The notes: a model not told the origin generated them from the sequence alone. 64,000 nt of DNA from CAZMYM01 sp964620325 (GCA_964620325.1 CAZUIM010000009.1:17809-81808); one strand, 5' to 3'. Positions 17,615 to 26,625 are shown, numbered from the stretch's first letter. Numbers and translations are program-made.

Positions 17615-18616
17615 ATGCGTAGGTTGCTGGCATTGACGTTGATTGCCGTCATGGCTCTCGGCGTCATCGGTTTCGCTCAGGTGGGAACGCGCGAGAACCC
17701 GATCAAGATGGTTCTAGTTCCGTCGACGCACGGCGAAGAGATCTTAGAGATCGGGCGACAGATTGCGGAGGCGCTGTTCGATTTGACCGGGCTGTACATC
17801 GAGGCGATCTTGCAGCCCGACTACGCCGCGATGGTTGAGACGTTCGGCACATCTGACGGCGATGTCTTCGGGATGCCGGCGAGTGTTCAGTACCTCTCCA
17901 TCTTCGAGCGGACCAACGGAGGCGTCACGCCGAGGCTGGCCTCCGTCCGATACGGTGCGACGACGTATCAGGCCGGTCTGTACGTCCGCCGAGACAGTGG
18001 GATCAACAGCGTTCTCGACTGCAACGGGAAGGTCTGGCTTGCCACGGATGAGCTTTCGACGTCTGGGAACGTGATCCCCAGCCTCGTCTTCGAATCGTGG
18101 GGTATCGTCCCCAGCGAGAAGGTCTTCACCGGCAGCCACGGCGCCGCGATCACCGCCCTCGTCGAGGGACAGGGCGACTTCGCGACTTGTTACTACAGCC
18201 CGCCGGGCGCGCCGGACGGCGTGACCGACAGCTGGGAACTGGGAGATGACCTCGAGCGATGGCTCTGGGATCCGTATAACAATGCTCTGTACGCCGAGGA
18301 TCTGCTCGGGAGCCTGAGGGATGTGCGAGGATCGATCGACGACATCTACTCGCTCGACACGTTGATCGGCGACTTCAAGTGCGTTGCGCTGATCGGCGGG
18401 AACATCCCGAACGACTGCGTTGCCTTCGGACCGAAATTCGACGAAGACATGATGGATGCGATCGTGCAGGCGATCAAGGATCACATCGCGACCGACGAGG
18501 GACTCGCCCTCTGGAACAGCGACAAGTTCTACGAGTGGACCGAGGTCGCAGATATCGACGACAGCTACTACGACACGCTCCGCGTAGCGATCGGTATGCC
18601 GGTCCCGGATCGGTAG
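17615..18616 (+). CDS. phnD: Phosphonate/phosphite-type ABC transporter substrate-binding protein
   Basis: This is a periplasmic binding protein of the PhnD group, 333 residues including a signal peptide (1-21, ending GFAQ). Recognisable features are KMVLVPSTHGEEILEIGRQI, the ligand-region motif DGDVFGMPASVQYL, ATDELSTSGNVIPSLVF and the double cysteine region around GDFATCYYS. AGGAGGTG precedes ATG 17615. It leads an operon with PhnC and two PhnE permeases, but no C-P lyase or phosphite dehydrogenase is nearby. The ligand could therefore be a phosphonate, phosphite or another small oxyanion or organophosphorus compound. Cys residues in the mature protein may form a disulfide. Confidence 0.85.
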   Translation: MRRLLALTLIAVMALGVIGFAQVGTRENPIKMVLVPSTHGEEILEIGRQIAEALFDLTGLYIEAILQPDYAAMVETFGTSDGDVFGMPASVQYLSIFERTNGGVTPRLASVRYGATTYQAGLYVRRDSGINSVLDCNGKVWLATDELSTSGNVIPSLVFESWGIVPSEKVFTGSHGAAITALVEGQGDFATCYYSPPGAPDGVTDSWELGDDLERWLWDPYNNALYAEDLLGSLRDVRGSIDDIYSLDTLIGDFKCVALIGGNIPNDCVAFGPKFDEDMMDAIVQAIKDHIATDEGLALWNSDKFYEWTEVADIDDSYYDTLRVAIGMPVPDR

Positions 18617-18644
18617 GATCCTCTATGCAGGGAGGATAGTCAGA

Positions 18645-18678
18645 GCGCGGGAGGCCTCGTCCTCCCGCGCCTTCTTCT
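18645..18678 (+). terminator. Terminator-like hairpin between phnD and phnC
   Basis: A perfect 10-bp stem GCGCGGGAGG/CCTCCCGCGC (18645-18654/18661-18670) with loop CCTCGT is followed by CTTCTTCT. As in the previous operon it sits directly after the binding-protein gene. Confidence 0.75.
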
Positions 18679-18700
18679 GACTGCCCTCTGGAAGGGAATC

Positions 18701-19471
18701 ATGGAACCGCTACTGCGGATCGAGAACCTAACGAAGGTCTACGAGCGAGGGGATGTTGTCGCGCTGGATGACGTCAGCTTCACCGTCGAACGGGGCGAGT
18801 TCCTCGTTCTCATCGGCCTGTCCGGCTCCGGGAAGTCGACGCTCCTGCGCTGCGTCAACCGGTTGGTGGAACCGACGGCGGGCCGGGTGATCTTCGACGG
18901 CATCGATGTGACCGCCGCGAAACCGAGGGAACTGCGCCAACTCCGGCGGCGGATGGCGATGATTTTCCAGCATTTCAACCTCGTGAAGCGATCGATGGTT
19001 CTTACGAACGTTCTGTCGGGGCGTCTTGGCTACGCGAACCCATGGCTCTCCGCTGCAAGGAGGTTCGCTGCACCAGACATCGAGCTCGCCATGGCAAACC
19101 TGAAACGGGTCGGCATTCCCGAGCAAGCGTACAAGCGGGCCGATGAGCTTTCGGGCGGACAGCAGCAACGGGTCGGGATCGCGAGAGCTCTGATGCAGAC
19201 GCCTGACTTGCTGATGGCCGATGAGCCGGTGTCCGCACTCGATCCGGCGACGTCCCACTCCGTGATGCAGTACACCGAGGAGATGAACCAGCAGGACGGG
19301 GTTACTGTCATTGCCAGCTTGCACTTCCTCGGGCTCGCGCGGAGGTACGGAACGCGGATCCTTGCGCTCAAAGACGGGAAGATCGTCTTCGAAGGAACGC
19401 CTGAGGAGATCGACCAGGCGAAGTTCCGGGAGATCTACGGGGAAGAGGCCGAGGAAGTTGAGGTTCGGTAG
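18701..19471 (+). CDS. phnC: Phosphonate-type ABC transporter ATP-binding protein
   Basis: The 256-residue single ATPase domain has Walker A IGLSGSGKST, Q-loop MIFQHFNLVKRSMV (the F-Q-x-F-N form typical of PhnC), signature LSGGQQQRVGIARAL, Walker B DLLMADEPVSALDP and switch His in IASLHFLGLA. The C-terminal GTPEEIDQAKFREIYGEEAEE is also usual for PhnC. It overlaps the downstream permease by 14 bases. It would energise the PhnE pair. Confidence 0.92.
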   Translation: MEPLLRIENLTKVYERGDVVALDDVSFTVERGEFLVLIGLSGSGKSTLLRCVNRLVEPTAGRVIFDGIDVTAAKPRELRQLRRRMAMIFQHFNLVKRSMVLTNVLSGRLGYANPWLSAARRFAAPDIELAMANLKRVGIPEQAYKRADELSGGQQQRVGIARALMQTPDLLMADEPVSALDPATSHSVMQYTEEMNQQDGVTVIASLHFLGLARRYGTRILALKDGKIVFEGTPEEIDQAKFREIYGEEAEEVEVR

Positions 19472-20777
19472 AGGAAACCGGCGGAAGAGAACTCGCTCCA
19501 CGGCGGGGCGGATTCGTACCATTCTGATGGCCTTCGTCGCCGACTGGATGATGTGGGGCTACCTGGCCTACGCGGCGATGTACCTGCTCAATGAGTACTG
19601 GTACACATGGTACGTGGACTGGTATGGGACACTCACCCTCCCACCGTGGGGGTGGCCTCTGGTCGTCATCGCGACCTTCGAACTGGCGGTCCTTGGACAG
19701 GTCTTCGGTCAGACCCCGGGTCTGTCGCTGTTCGGTCTCCGCTTGCTCGACGGACAGCTTCACTCGCCATCTCCGTCCCGGCGGTTCAACTACTACGTCC
19801 GTTGGCACATCGAACCACTGCTGAAGCTGCTCCTCAGACGCTCACGGCGTGACGCGCAGAGCACGGATCAGAATCGAGCGAGACTCGTTCTGGTCGATGA
19901 AGTGAAGGAGCAGCTGCCGGCGGCGAAGCCGCGGAAATGGTACAAGACGCACCGCGGCATCATGGTCGTCACCCTACTCGTCGCGACCTTCTGGGTCGGC
20001 TGGATGGTCACGGAGATCGACATCGGCGCGCTCGTTCAGGATGCACCTCGCTCGGGATACATGTGGAAGGCGCTCTTCACGCCTTCGTTCGAGCACTTGG
20101 TAGTACCGGAGCCTGTGATCGCCCGAGAGAACCCGAGCATGGCGCCGATCCAGACGACGATCCTCGGAGGAATCATCGAGTCCGTCTTCATGGCGCTGTT
20201 GGCGACCGTCGTTGGCGCTCTGATTGCATTCCCGCTCAGCTTCCTGGGAGCACGGAACATCATGGGGTTCGGACCGGTGGGGTGGGGGATCTACGCCGTG
20301 ATGAGGGCCTTCTTCAATATCTTCCGCTCCATCGAGTCGATCCTCTGGGCGATCATCTTCGGAATCTGGGTTGGCTTCGGCCCGTTTGCCGGATCCCTTG
20401 CCCTGATGCTGCATACGATTGCCGCACTGGGGAAGCTCTTCTCCGAGCAAGTGGAGAGCGTCGACGCCGGGCCGCTGGAGGCGATCGCGGCGACCGGCGC
20501 CCGTCGATGGCAGGTCGTCGTGTACGGCGTGATCCCCCAGATCACCCCGTCCTATCTCGCCTTCTCCTTGTACCGTTGGGACATCAACGTGCGCATGTCG
20601 ACGGTGATTTCGTTGATGGGGGGCGGAGGGATCGGGAGATTCCTCTTCTTCTACAAGAACAGTGTTGGATTCATTGCCAACAACTGGAACCAGGTCGGCG
20701 CCGTCGTCTGGACGATTGTCGCCGTCGTTTGGACGCTGGACTACATCAGCGGCCGTGTAAGGGAGCGGATCACGTAG
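19458..20777 (+). CDS. phnE: PhnE-type ABC permease with N-terminal RDD-like membrane domain (copy 1)
   Basis: This is a 439-residue fusion. Residues about 15-125 resemble an RDD membrane domain: RTILMAFVADWMMWGYLAY, then GQTPGLSLFGLRLLDGQ. The terminal R-x-x-H-D segment of RDD is not recognisable here, so this copy is degenerate. After a charged linker, residues about 165-435 are a PhnE permease with AFPLSFLGARNIM, the EAA loop DAGPLEAIAATGARRWQVVV and YRWDINVRMSTVISLMGGG. TTG 19458 is preceded by GAGGCCGAGGAAG and overlaps phnC. Ordinary PhnE proteins are about 260-280 residues, so the extra 160 residues are a true addition. It is paired with the homologous fusion that follows. Confidence 0.85.
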   Translation: MRFGRGNRRKRTRSTAGRIRTILMAFVADWMMWGYLAYAAMYLLNEYWYTWYVDWYGTLTLPPWGWPLVVIATFELAVLGQVFGQTPGLSLFGLRLLDGQLHSPSPSRRFNYYVRWHIEPLLKLLLRRSRRDAQSTDQNRARLVLVDEVKEQLPAAKPRKWYKTHRGIMVVTLLVATFWVGWMVTEIDIGALVQDAPRSGYMWKALFTPSFEHLVVPEPVIARENPSMAPIQTTILGGIIESVFMALLATVVGALIAFPLSFLGARNIMGFGPVGWGIYAVMRAFFNIFRSIESILWAIIFGIWVGFGPFAGSLALMLHTIAALGKLFSEQVESVDAGPLEAIAATGARRWQVVVYGVIPQITPSYLAFSLYRWDINVRMSTVISLMGGGGIGRFLFFYKNSVGFIANNWNQVGAVVWTIVAVVWTLDYISGRVRERIT

Positions 20778-20781
20778 AGCC

Positions 20782-22020
20782 ATGGAAGAGCGCTACTACG
20801 CGGGATTCATGTCCAAGCAACCTGGCTGGATGAGAGGGGCGAAGTTCATTCGACGTCGCTTCTTCGCCTATGTCGTCGACGCGCTCGCGGTCGGCTATCT
20901 TGTGACCCTCGCATCCTTCTGTTTCAATGTCCTCGCGTACAACTTCAAGGACTTCGTTCTCCTCCCATGGTGGGTCCTGCTTCTCGTCGCATTCGAGGTT
21001 GCCGTGCTCTGGGAGTGCTTCGGCACCTCGGTGGGAATGAAGTTGCTCGGGGTCCGGCTGGTCGATGCCGAAGAGAGAAGCTTGCCTCGTCGCCTGCTCG
21101 GCAGGAGCCTGCGGGTCGTCTTGTGGCATCTCTCGGCTCTGCCGCTTCTGGGGTTCCTCTTCTCCCCGGAGGAAGGACGTCGGGCTCTTCACGATCGGGC
21201 CACGGGCCTGAGAATGGCGACAGCCGACGAACTTGGCCGTGACCTCCGTCCGTGGTACCGGAGAGGCTGGCTTCTCGCCACGCTTGTTCTGGTTGCGTCG
21301 ACACTCCTCGCCGCGGCCCTCTACACCGAGGTCGACCTCATTGCCTTCTTCACTGGTGCGGGGAAGACGGGGAAGTGGTGGAAGGCTCTTCTCACACCGG
21401 ATTGGTCTGTTTTTGTGAAGGGCTTTCGCTACCTGATCGTGACGATCTTCACGGCCTTCCTCGCGACGGCCTTCGCCGTTGCGGTTGCCGCCCCGCTGAG
21501 CTTCTTCGCGGCGAGGAACCTGGCAACCGGGTTCGGAAGACGGCTCGCCTACACGATCATCCGTGCCGTTCTGAGCGTGGTTCGGTCGATCGAGCCGATC
21601 GTGTGGGGAATCATCTTCATCGTCTGGGTCAAGGTGGGAGCGTTCCCGGGGATCCTCGCCTTGTTCGTACACTCCGTGGCGGACTTGACGAAGCTCTACT
21701 CCGAGAGGTTGGAGTCGATCGACCAAGGGCCGGTTGAGGCGGTCCGTGCGACAGGCGCCAGGCGGATACACGTCATCCTCTACGGGATCGTGCCGCAGAT
21801 CATCAATCCGTACCTTTCGTTCACGATCTATCGGTGGGACATCAACGTGCGCATGGCGACGGTCATCGGGCTGATCGGGGTTCCGGTGATCGGGCAGCTT
21901 CTCTACCAATACACGCAGCTCTACAAGTTCCACAAAGTGGGAATGATGATGCTTCTCATCCTGGCGACCGTGTGGCTTATGGACTACCTGTCGGGTCGGC
22001 TCCGGGCACGCCTCGAATAG
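20782..22020 (+). CDS. phnE: PhnE-type ABC permease with N-terminal RDD domain (copy 2)
   Basis: The 412-residue product has the same architecture as its neighbour. The RDD domain (about 20-140) is well preserved: RRRFFAYVVDALAVGYLV with the Arg and Asp, GTSVGMKLLGVRLVDA, and the closing RALHDRATGLRM. The PhnE part (about 160-410) has AAPLSFFAARNLATGFG, the EAA loop QGPVEAVRATGARRIHVIL and YRWDINVRMATVIGLIG. The gene starts 5 bases after the first permease. Duplication of the whole fusion rather than of PhnE alone implies that the RDD part has a job in the complex, perhaps in assembly or gating. That is inference. Confidence 0.88.
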   Translation: MEERYYAGFMSKQPGWMRGAKFIRRRFFAYVVDALAVGYLVTLASFCFNVLAYNFKDFVLLPWWVLLLVAFEVAVLWECFGTSVGMKLLGVRLVDAEERSLPRRLLGRSLRVVLWHLSALPLLGFLFSPEEGRRALHDRATGLRMATADELGRDLRPWYRRGWLLATLVLVASTLLAAALYTEVDLIAFFTGAGKTGKWWKALLTPDWSVFVKGFRYLIVTIFTAFLATAFAVAVAAPLSFFAARNLATGFGRRLAYTIIRAVLSVVRSIEPIVWGIIFIVWVKVGAFPGILALFVHSVADLTKLYSERLESIDQGPVEAVRATGARRIHVILYGIVPQIINPYLSFTIYRWDINVRMATVIGLIGVPVIGQLLYQYTQLYKFHKVGMMMLLILATVWLMDYLSGRLRARLE

Positions 22021-22044
22021 ACAGTCCCTGCAAGACGCGTCTAC

Positions 22045-22254
22045 CTACCGGCCGGTCAACCCTTCGAGATACGCTTGGATCTCGTCCAAACCGTAGGTCG
22101 TCTTCATCGCCTTGTAGTCCTCGAGCCAGGCGTCCTTGATCGTGTCATCGCGCCGGATCTCGACGTCGGAGATCCCGAAGGCGCTCACCATCTTCTCCGC
22201 CTCTTCCTCGATTTGGCGATCCTTCACCCGGAACAGGAACCGCGGTATCTTCAT
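22045..22254 (-). CDS. Small acidic hypothetical protein, 69 aa
   Basis: The gene has a good GGGAGG ribosome site 6 bases before the ATG (22254) and an upstream -10-like TATACT about 35 bases before the start. The product is helical and charged: a short beta start (KIPRFLFRVKD), then EEEAEKMVSAFGISDVEIRRDD, and a tail with TYGLDEIQAYLEGL. No family is recognised. It is convergent with the phn operon and divergent from the nucleoside phosphorylase gene. Confidence 0.65.
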   Translation of the reverse strand: MKIPRFLFRVKDRQIEEEAEKMVSAFGISDVEIRRDDTIKDAWLEDYKAMKTTYGLDEIQAYLEGLTGR

Positions 22255-22347
22255 CTCGATCCTCCCATTTCAACTGGAGTATAGCGATCCCCGGCGACCG
22301 CATCGACCGCCGCTCTTCCGAGGCAAGCCTCTCGCCCGCGGTCGCCG

Positions 22348-22376
22348 TTGAACCGGACGGACGGCGGACCTAGAAT
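22348..22376 (+). promoter_or_regulatory. Promoter of the nucleoside phosphorylase gene, probably leaderless
   Basis: TTGAAC (22348-22353) and TAGAAT (22371-22376) are 17 bases apart. The ATG at 22386 lies only 9 bases after the -10, with no ribosome site. Confidence 0.55.
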
Positions 22377-22385
22377 CGATCCGTA

Positions 22386-23714
22386 ATGAATACGGTTCCC
22401 ATCATCGAGAAGAAGCGGGACGGCAGGGCGCTGACTCGCGAGGAGATCGAGCACTGGATCTCCGGCGTCGTCGCCGGAACGATCCCGTCATATCAGTCCG
22501 CGGCTCTCCTCATGGCGATCCGCATCCGCGGGATGAACGACGAGGAGACGGCGATCCTGACCGACGCGATGGCGCGGTCTGGATCAGTCTTCACCCCGGA
22601 GGATCTCGGCGGTTTCACCGTCGACAAGCACTCGACCGGAGGAGTTGGCGACACAACGACACTCGTGTTGGTTCCAATGCTCGCCGCCGCCGGCCTGACG
22701 ATTGGGAAGCTCTCGGGGCGCGCGCTCGGACACACCGGCGGAACGATCGACAAGCTGGATTCGATCCCCGGATTCCGGACAGACCTCTCTCGGAGAGCCT
22801 TCCTGGATCAGATCCACAGAATCGGCTTCGCTCTCGCCGACCACACCGAGGACATGGTCCCGGCCGATCGGATCCTCTACGAGTTGCGCGACGTCACCGG
22901 AACGGTCGACTCGCTCCCGCTCATCGTCGCCTCGATCATGTCCAAGAAGATCGCCGGAGGGGCTCAGGGGATCGTCATCGACGTCAAGACCGGTGCCGGC
23001 GCATTCCTCCCGGAGCTCGAGGCGTCGCGGAACCTGGCAAACGCGCTCGTCACGATCGGGGCCAGACTCGGGCGGAAGATGGCGGCGCTGATCACCGACA
23101 TGTCGCAACCGCTCGGGAGGATGGTCGGCAACGCGCTCGAGGTGCACGAAGCGATCGATACCCTCCACGGAAGCGGCCCGAAGGATCTCGCGACCGTCTG
23201 CTGCGAGCTCGGCGCCGAGCTCCTGGTCTTCGCGGGGAAGGCCGTCGATCGCGACGACGCGATGGAGACGCTTGACCGTCTTCTCCTCGACGGACGCGCA
23301 TTCGAGAAGTTGCGCCAACTCGTCTCGAGCCAGGGCGGAGACGTCACGTGTCTCGACGATCCTTCTCTTCTCCCGCGCGCTTCGCGGCAAGCCGAGGTCC
23401 GCAGCGGCGTTGCCGGAACGATCTCGTCGCTCGACGCTCTCGCGATCGGGCGGGCGGCGAACCTGCTCGGCGCCGGACGGAAGACTGCGGAGGATGACAT
23501 CGATCCGGCCGTCGGCGTCGAACTGAAGAGGAAGATCGGTGACACCGTCGCAGCCGGCGAGGACCTCGCCCTCCTCCACGTCAACGACGAGCGCCGCCTC
23601 GAGGAAGCCCGTGCAATGATCGAGGCGGCATACACGATCGACGAAAGCGGAGACCGCCACGATCCTCCGCCACTCGTCGTCGACCGCATTTTCGGCGATC
23701 CGGCGAACGTCTAG
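22386..23714 (+). CDS. deoA: Pyrimidine-nucleoside / thymidine phosphorylase
   Basis: The enzyme cleaves thymidine, deoxyuridine or uridine with phosphate to base plus (deoxy)ribose-1-phosphate. The 442-residue protein has the family signature SGRALGHTGGTIDKLDSIPG and the phosphate-binding KHSTGGVGDTTTL near residue 83. It also has SIMSKKIAGGAQGIVIDVKTGAGAF and a C-terminal domain with GDTVAAGEDLALLHVN. Whether it prefers thymidine only (DeoA) or all pyrimidine nucleosides (Pdp) cannot be told from the sequence alone. It is monocistronic with its own promoter, convergent with the cytidine deaminase gene. Confidence 0.93.
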   Translation: MNTVPIIEKKRDGRALTREEIEHWISGVVAGTIPSYQSAALLMAIRIRGMNDEETAILTDAMARSGSVFTPEDLGGFTVDKHSTGGVGDTTTLVLVPMLAAAGLTIGKLSGRALGHTGGTIDKLDSIPGFRTDLSRRAFLDQIHRIGFALADHTEDMVPADRILYELRDVTGTVDSLPLIVASIMSKKIAGGAQGIVIDVKTGAGAFLPELEASRNLANALVTIGARLGRKMAALITDMSQPLGRMVGNALEVHEAIDTLHGSGPKDLATVCCELGAELLVFAGKAVDRDDAMETLDRLLLDGRAFEKLRQLVSSQGGDVTCLDDPSLLPRASRQAEVRSGVAGTISSLDALAIGRAANLLGAGRKTAEDDIDPAVGVELKRKIGDTVAAGEDLALLHVNDERRLEEARAMIEAAYTIDESGDRHDPPPLVVDRIFGDPANV

Positions 23715-23777
23715 ACAGCAACGTTTGGCGTGGCGTCTGCGTGCGCGTTCCGAAGGTGCCTTGCCACTCGTTGTTCG

Positions 23778-24155
23778 CTAGAGAGTGAAGGCTTCGGGGA
23801 GGAGATCGCGGATCGTCGTCCGCCGGAACTGGCCGTCCGTGTTCCCCATCAGGATCTCGAGATCGGGAGCATGCTCGATCATCACCTGTCGACAGGTGCC
23901 GCACGGTTGGCAGTATTCCCGGTCACAGGTGACCGCCAACTTGACGAAGTCCCTGTGTCCCTCGGAGATCGCCTTGAAGAAGGCCGTCCGCTCGGCGCAG
24001 ATCGTCGATCCGAACGCCGCGTTCTCGATGTTCACCCCGGTGAAGACATTTCCGTCTGCGCAGAGAAGGGCCGCCCCGACCTTGAAACCGGAGTACGGAA
24101 CGTATGCGCGTTCGCGGGCCTCATTCGCCCGCCGCATCAGCTCTCGATCGTCCAT
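23778..24155 (-). CDS. cdd: Cytidine deaminase
   Basis: This small homotetrameric-type zinc enzyme (125 residues) converts (deoxy)cytidine to (deoxy)uridine. It shows YVPYSGFKVGAALL, the catalytic GVNIENAAFGSTICAERTAF (Cys zinc ligand and Glu) and the second zinc pair CQPCGTCRQVM. The ATG shares a base with the upstream stop (TGATG), so it is the last gene of an operon read leftward from 26625. It feeds uridine into the phosphorylase encoded by the convergent gene. Confidence 0.94.
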   Translation of the reverse strand: MDDRELMRRANEARERAYVPYSGFKVGAALLCADGNVFTGVNIENAAFGSTICAERTAFFKAISEGHRDFVKLAVTCDREYCQPCGTCRQVMIEHAPDLEILMGNTDGQFRRTTIRDLLPEAFTL

Positions 24156-25003
24156 CAGAATCGTATCACCATCCCGACGCTCCCACCGATCCCCCCGATG
24201 CGGACGTCCCACCAGCCCGATGACGCGCTGATCGGGAGGATGAAGCGAACCTCGCCGACCAATCGAAGGAACGGCGGACCGATCTCGACACCGACCGCCG
24301 AGGTGATCGCAAAGGCAGACCACGTTAGCTCATCCAGCCGCAGTGCGGCGAGGGCCGCCTGCACCGGTTCGGCCAACTCGGTCGGGACGTCGACCTCGAC
24401 CTCCGGCGACGCCCCGCCGCCGACCAGGAGAACGCCGGCCGCCAGATCGAGCCCGACGACAAACAGGTCGAATCGCTTCGTCACCTCCGTCACGATCGCC
24501 CAGGTTCCGAAGGCGAAGTCGATCGCCAACGAGCCGTCGAAGCCATCCTCATCGATCTCGACGTCGACGAGGGGCGATGGAATCGGAAGGCCGGCCAAAT
24601 CGGCGATTTCTCGAACCAGGCCGTCTGACAGGAATCCGGCCGAGAATCGAACGCCGTTGAGCAGGAGGAGGGGAAGGCCGATCTCGAGCGAGCCGCCGAG
24701 AAGAGGGACCGGGAGAAGTGTCGGGGCGTCTCCGAGCGCCTCTTCCACTGCGGCGAGCCCGTCTTCGAACCCATGCCGAACCTCGGCCCGATCCTGCGGC
24801 GGAACGCCGTAGTCGATCATCGCCCGATCGAGGGCATCAAACGCTTCGTTCGCCGCTATCGGCACCTTGCCGAAGGTCGCCGCCAGATCCACAGTGTAGG
24901 CGAGTGCCCCGAACCACACGCCGCCCGCTTGCGCGCCGATGCAAGCGCAGAGAATCAGCGCCGCACCGCAGATCGCACCCTTCACCAGGGCTCGCCGGCT
25001 CAT
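24155..25003 (-). CDS. Exported hypothetical protein, beta-rich, 282 aa
   Basis: No family is recognised. ATG 25003 overlaps the stop of the acyl-CoA synthetase gene (ATGA) and the next gene begins in its own stop. Residues 1-25 form a signal sequence (RRALVKGAICGAALILCACI) that may carry a lipobox. The mature protein alternates glycine-rich hydrophobic strands such as GSLAIDFAFGTWAIVTEV and LFVVGLDLAAGVLLVGGG, and ends GGIGGSVGMVIRF. A C-terminal Phe with amphipathic strands is typical of outer-membrane barrels, so an envelope protein is likely. Confidence 0.65.
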   Translation of the reverse strand: MSRRALVKGAICGAALILCACIGAQAGGVWFGALAYTVDLAATFGKVPIAANEAFDALDRAMIDYGVPPQDRAEVRHGFEDGLAAVEEALGDAPTLLPVPLLGGSLEIGLPLLLLNGVRFSAGFLSDGLVREIADLAGLPIPSPLVDVEIDEDGFDGSLAIDFAFGTWAIVTEVTKRFDLFVVGLDLAAGVLLVGGGASPEVEVDVPTELAEPVQAALAALRLDELTWSAFAITSAVGVEIGPPFLRLVGEVRFILPISASSGWWDVRIGGIGGSVGMVIRF

Positions 25004-26625
25004 CTTCTGTCCCAGCCCTCCCATTCCCTCTTCTTCAATTCGGCTCGCTTGATCTTACCACTCGTCGTCTTCGGTAGCTCCGTCACGTATTCGATCGCGC
25101 GCGGATACTTGTACGGCGCGGTCACGCTCTTCACGTGATCCTGCAGCTGTTTCGTCAGCTCGTCGGACGGTTCGTATCCGTCGGCGAGAATGACGAACGC
25201 CTTGACGATCTCGCCGCGGTCGCGATGCGGAGCGGCGACTGCGGCCGCCTCGACGACGGCCGGGTGACTGACCAACGCGTCCTCGACCTCGAACGGACCG
25301 ATCCGATAGCCGGATGTGAGGATGACGTCGTCGGCTCGCCCCTCGAAGAAGAGGTAGCCGTCCTCGTCCATCCTGGCCAGATCCCCGGTGCGATACCACC
25401 CTCCGGAGAAGACTGCCTCATCGAGCTCTGGCGCGTTCCAGTACCCATCGAAGATCGCCGGGCTGTCCGGCTTGAGGGCGATCTCACCGACCTCCCCCTT
25501 CGAGACCCGCGTCCCCGCTTCGTCGATCAGGACGACTCCCGGACCCGGCGTCGGCATCCCCATCGCTCCTGGCTTCACCGGCATTCCGGGAAGGTTGCAG
25601 ACGAGACAGACGCTCTCGGTCTGCCCGTAGCCGTCGCGAATCGTGACGCCGAAAGCCCGCTTGAACGCCTCGATCGGCTCAACGTTCAGCGGCTCTCCGG
25701 CCGAGAGCGCGTCCTGGAGCGCGACATCGTAGTCTGCAAGATTCGGAATCTGAGCGAACAGCCGATACTCCGTCGGGGTGCAGCAGAGCTTGGTCACCTT
25801 GTACTTCACCAGCAACTCGAGGTATCGCTCCCCATCGAAGCGCCCGTTGTACATCACTTGCGTCGCGCCCGTCGTCAACGAGACGCCGACCGGGCTCCAG
25901 TACCACTTCGCCCAACCGGGCGCCGTCGTCGCCCAGATGACGTCGTCCTCGCTCGCTCCGTACCAATAGCGCGCCGTGATCCGGTTGTGACAGTACATCC
26001 AGCGATGCTTGTGGACGACTGGTTTCGGCTTCCCCGTCGTCCCGGAGGTGAAGTTGATCGTCATCGGGTCGTCCACTGTAAGGGCGACCTTCTCGTCGTC
26101 CGGATCCCCTTCGGCGACCAGGTCCTCGAACCGGAGCCAGCCTTCCGGCGCTTCGCCTCCACCGATCAGGATGAACGTCTCGAGCGGGCAGGTGCCGCGC
26201 GCCGCCTCGACCGTCTCGATCGTCGACACGTCGGCGACGATGACACGCGCGCCGCTCACCTCCGATCGATAGACGATCTCGCCGCTCTTGAGCATCTCCG
26301 AGCACGGGATCGCGACACCACCGGCCACGAATGTCCCGAGCTGTGCCATGTGTGCCTCGGGAAGCCTGGGCAGAATGTGCATCACCGGATCACCTTTGGC
26401 GACGCCTAGCCGCCGCAGGGCGCTTCCGAACCGGCGCATTCCCGCGACCAACTCCGCGTAGCTCACCCGCTGCGCATTGCCGTCCGTGTCCTCCCAGAGG
26501 ACGGCGCTCTTCTCCGGATGTCTCCGCGCGTGCCCCTCGACGACGTCGACAATGTTGTAGTCGGCTGGGATGTTCCATTCGAATTCCCGAACCTCTCGCT
26601 CGTAGGACGGCTTGTCGTAGCGCAT
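25000..26625 (-). CDS. Acyl-CoA synthetase (AMP-forming, ANL superfamily)
   Basis: The 541-residue adenylating enzyme activates an acid with ATP and CoA. Signatures in order are the P-loop INFTSGTTGKPKPVVHKH, the aromatic gate WATTAPGWAKW, the adenylate motif DGYGQTES, the hinge region YRTGDLARMDEDGYLFFEGR and the C-terminal catalytic Lys in PKTTSGKIKRAEL. The general shape is closest to medium-chain/benzoate-type synthetases rather than the longer acetyl-CoA synthetases, but substrate choice cannot be fixed here. It is the first gene of a three-gene unit with the exported protein and cdd, all overlapping. Confidence 0.9.
   Translation of the reverse strand: MRYDKPSYEREVREFEWNIPADYNIVDVVEGHARRHPEKSAVLWEDTDGNAQRVSYAELVAGMRRFGSALRRLGVAKGDPVMHILPRLPEAHMAQLGTFVAGGVAIPCSEMLKSGEIVYRSEVSGARVIVADVSTIETVEAARGTCPLETFILIGGGEAPEGWLRFEDLVAEGDPDDEKVALTVDDPMTINFTSGTTGKPKPVVHKHRWMYCHNRITARYWYGASEDDVIWATTAPGWAKWYWSPVGVSLTTGATQVMYNGRFDGERYLELLVKYKVTKLCCTPTEYRLFAQIPNLADYDVALQDALSAGEPLNVEPIEAFKRAFGVTIRDGYGQTESVCLVCNLPGMPVKPGAMGMPTPGPGVVLIDEAGTRVSKGEVGEIALKPDSPAIFDGYWNAPELDEAVFSGGWYRTGDLARMDEDGYLFFEGRADDVILTSGYRIGPFEVEDALVSHPAVVEAAAVAAPHRDRGEIVKAFVILADGYEPSDELTKQLQDHVKSVTAPYKYPRAIEYVTELPKTTSGKIKRAELKKREWEGWDRR

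Noticed and set aside
20770..21933. 387-codon minus-strand frame opposite the second PhnE fusion
   Set aside because: It is an antisense shadow with no motif; the plus strand carries clear RDD and EAA-loop motifs.
17615..22020. Complete phosphonate degradation locus
   Set aside because: Only the transporter is present; no C-P lyase, phosphonatase or phosphite dehydrogenase gene is nearby.
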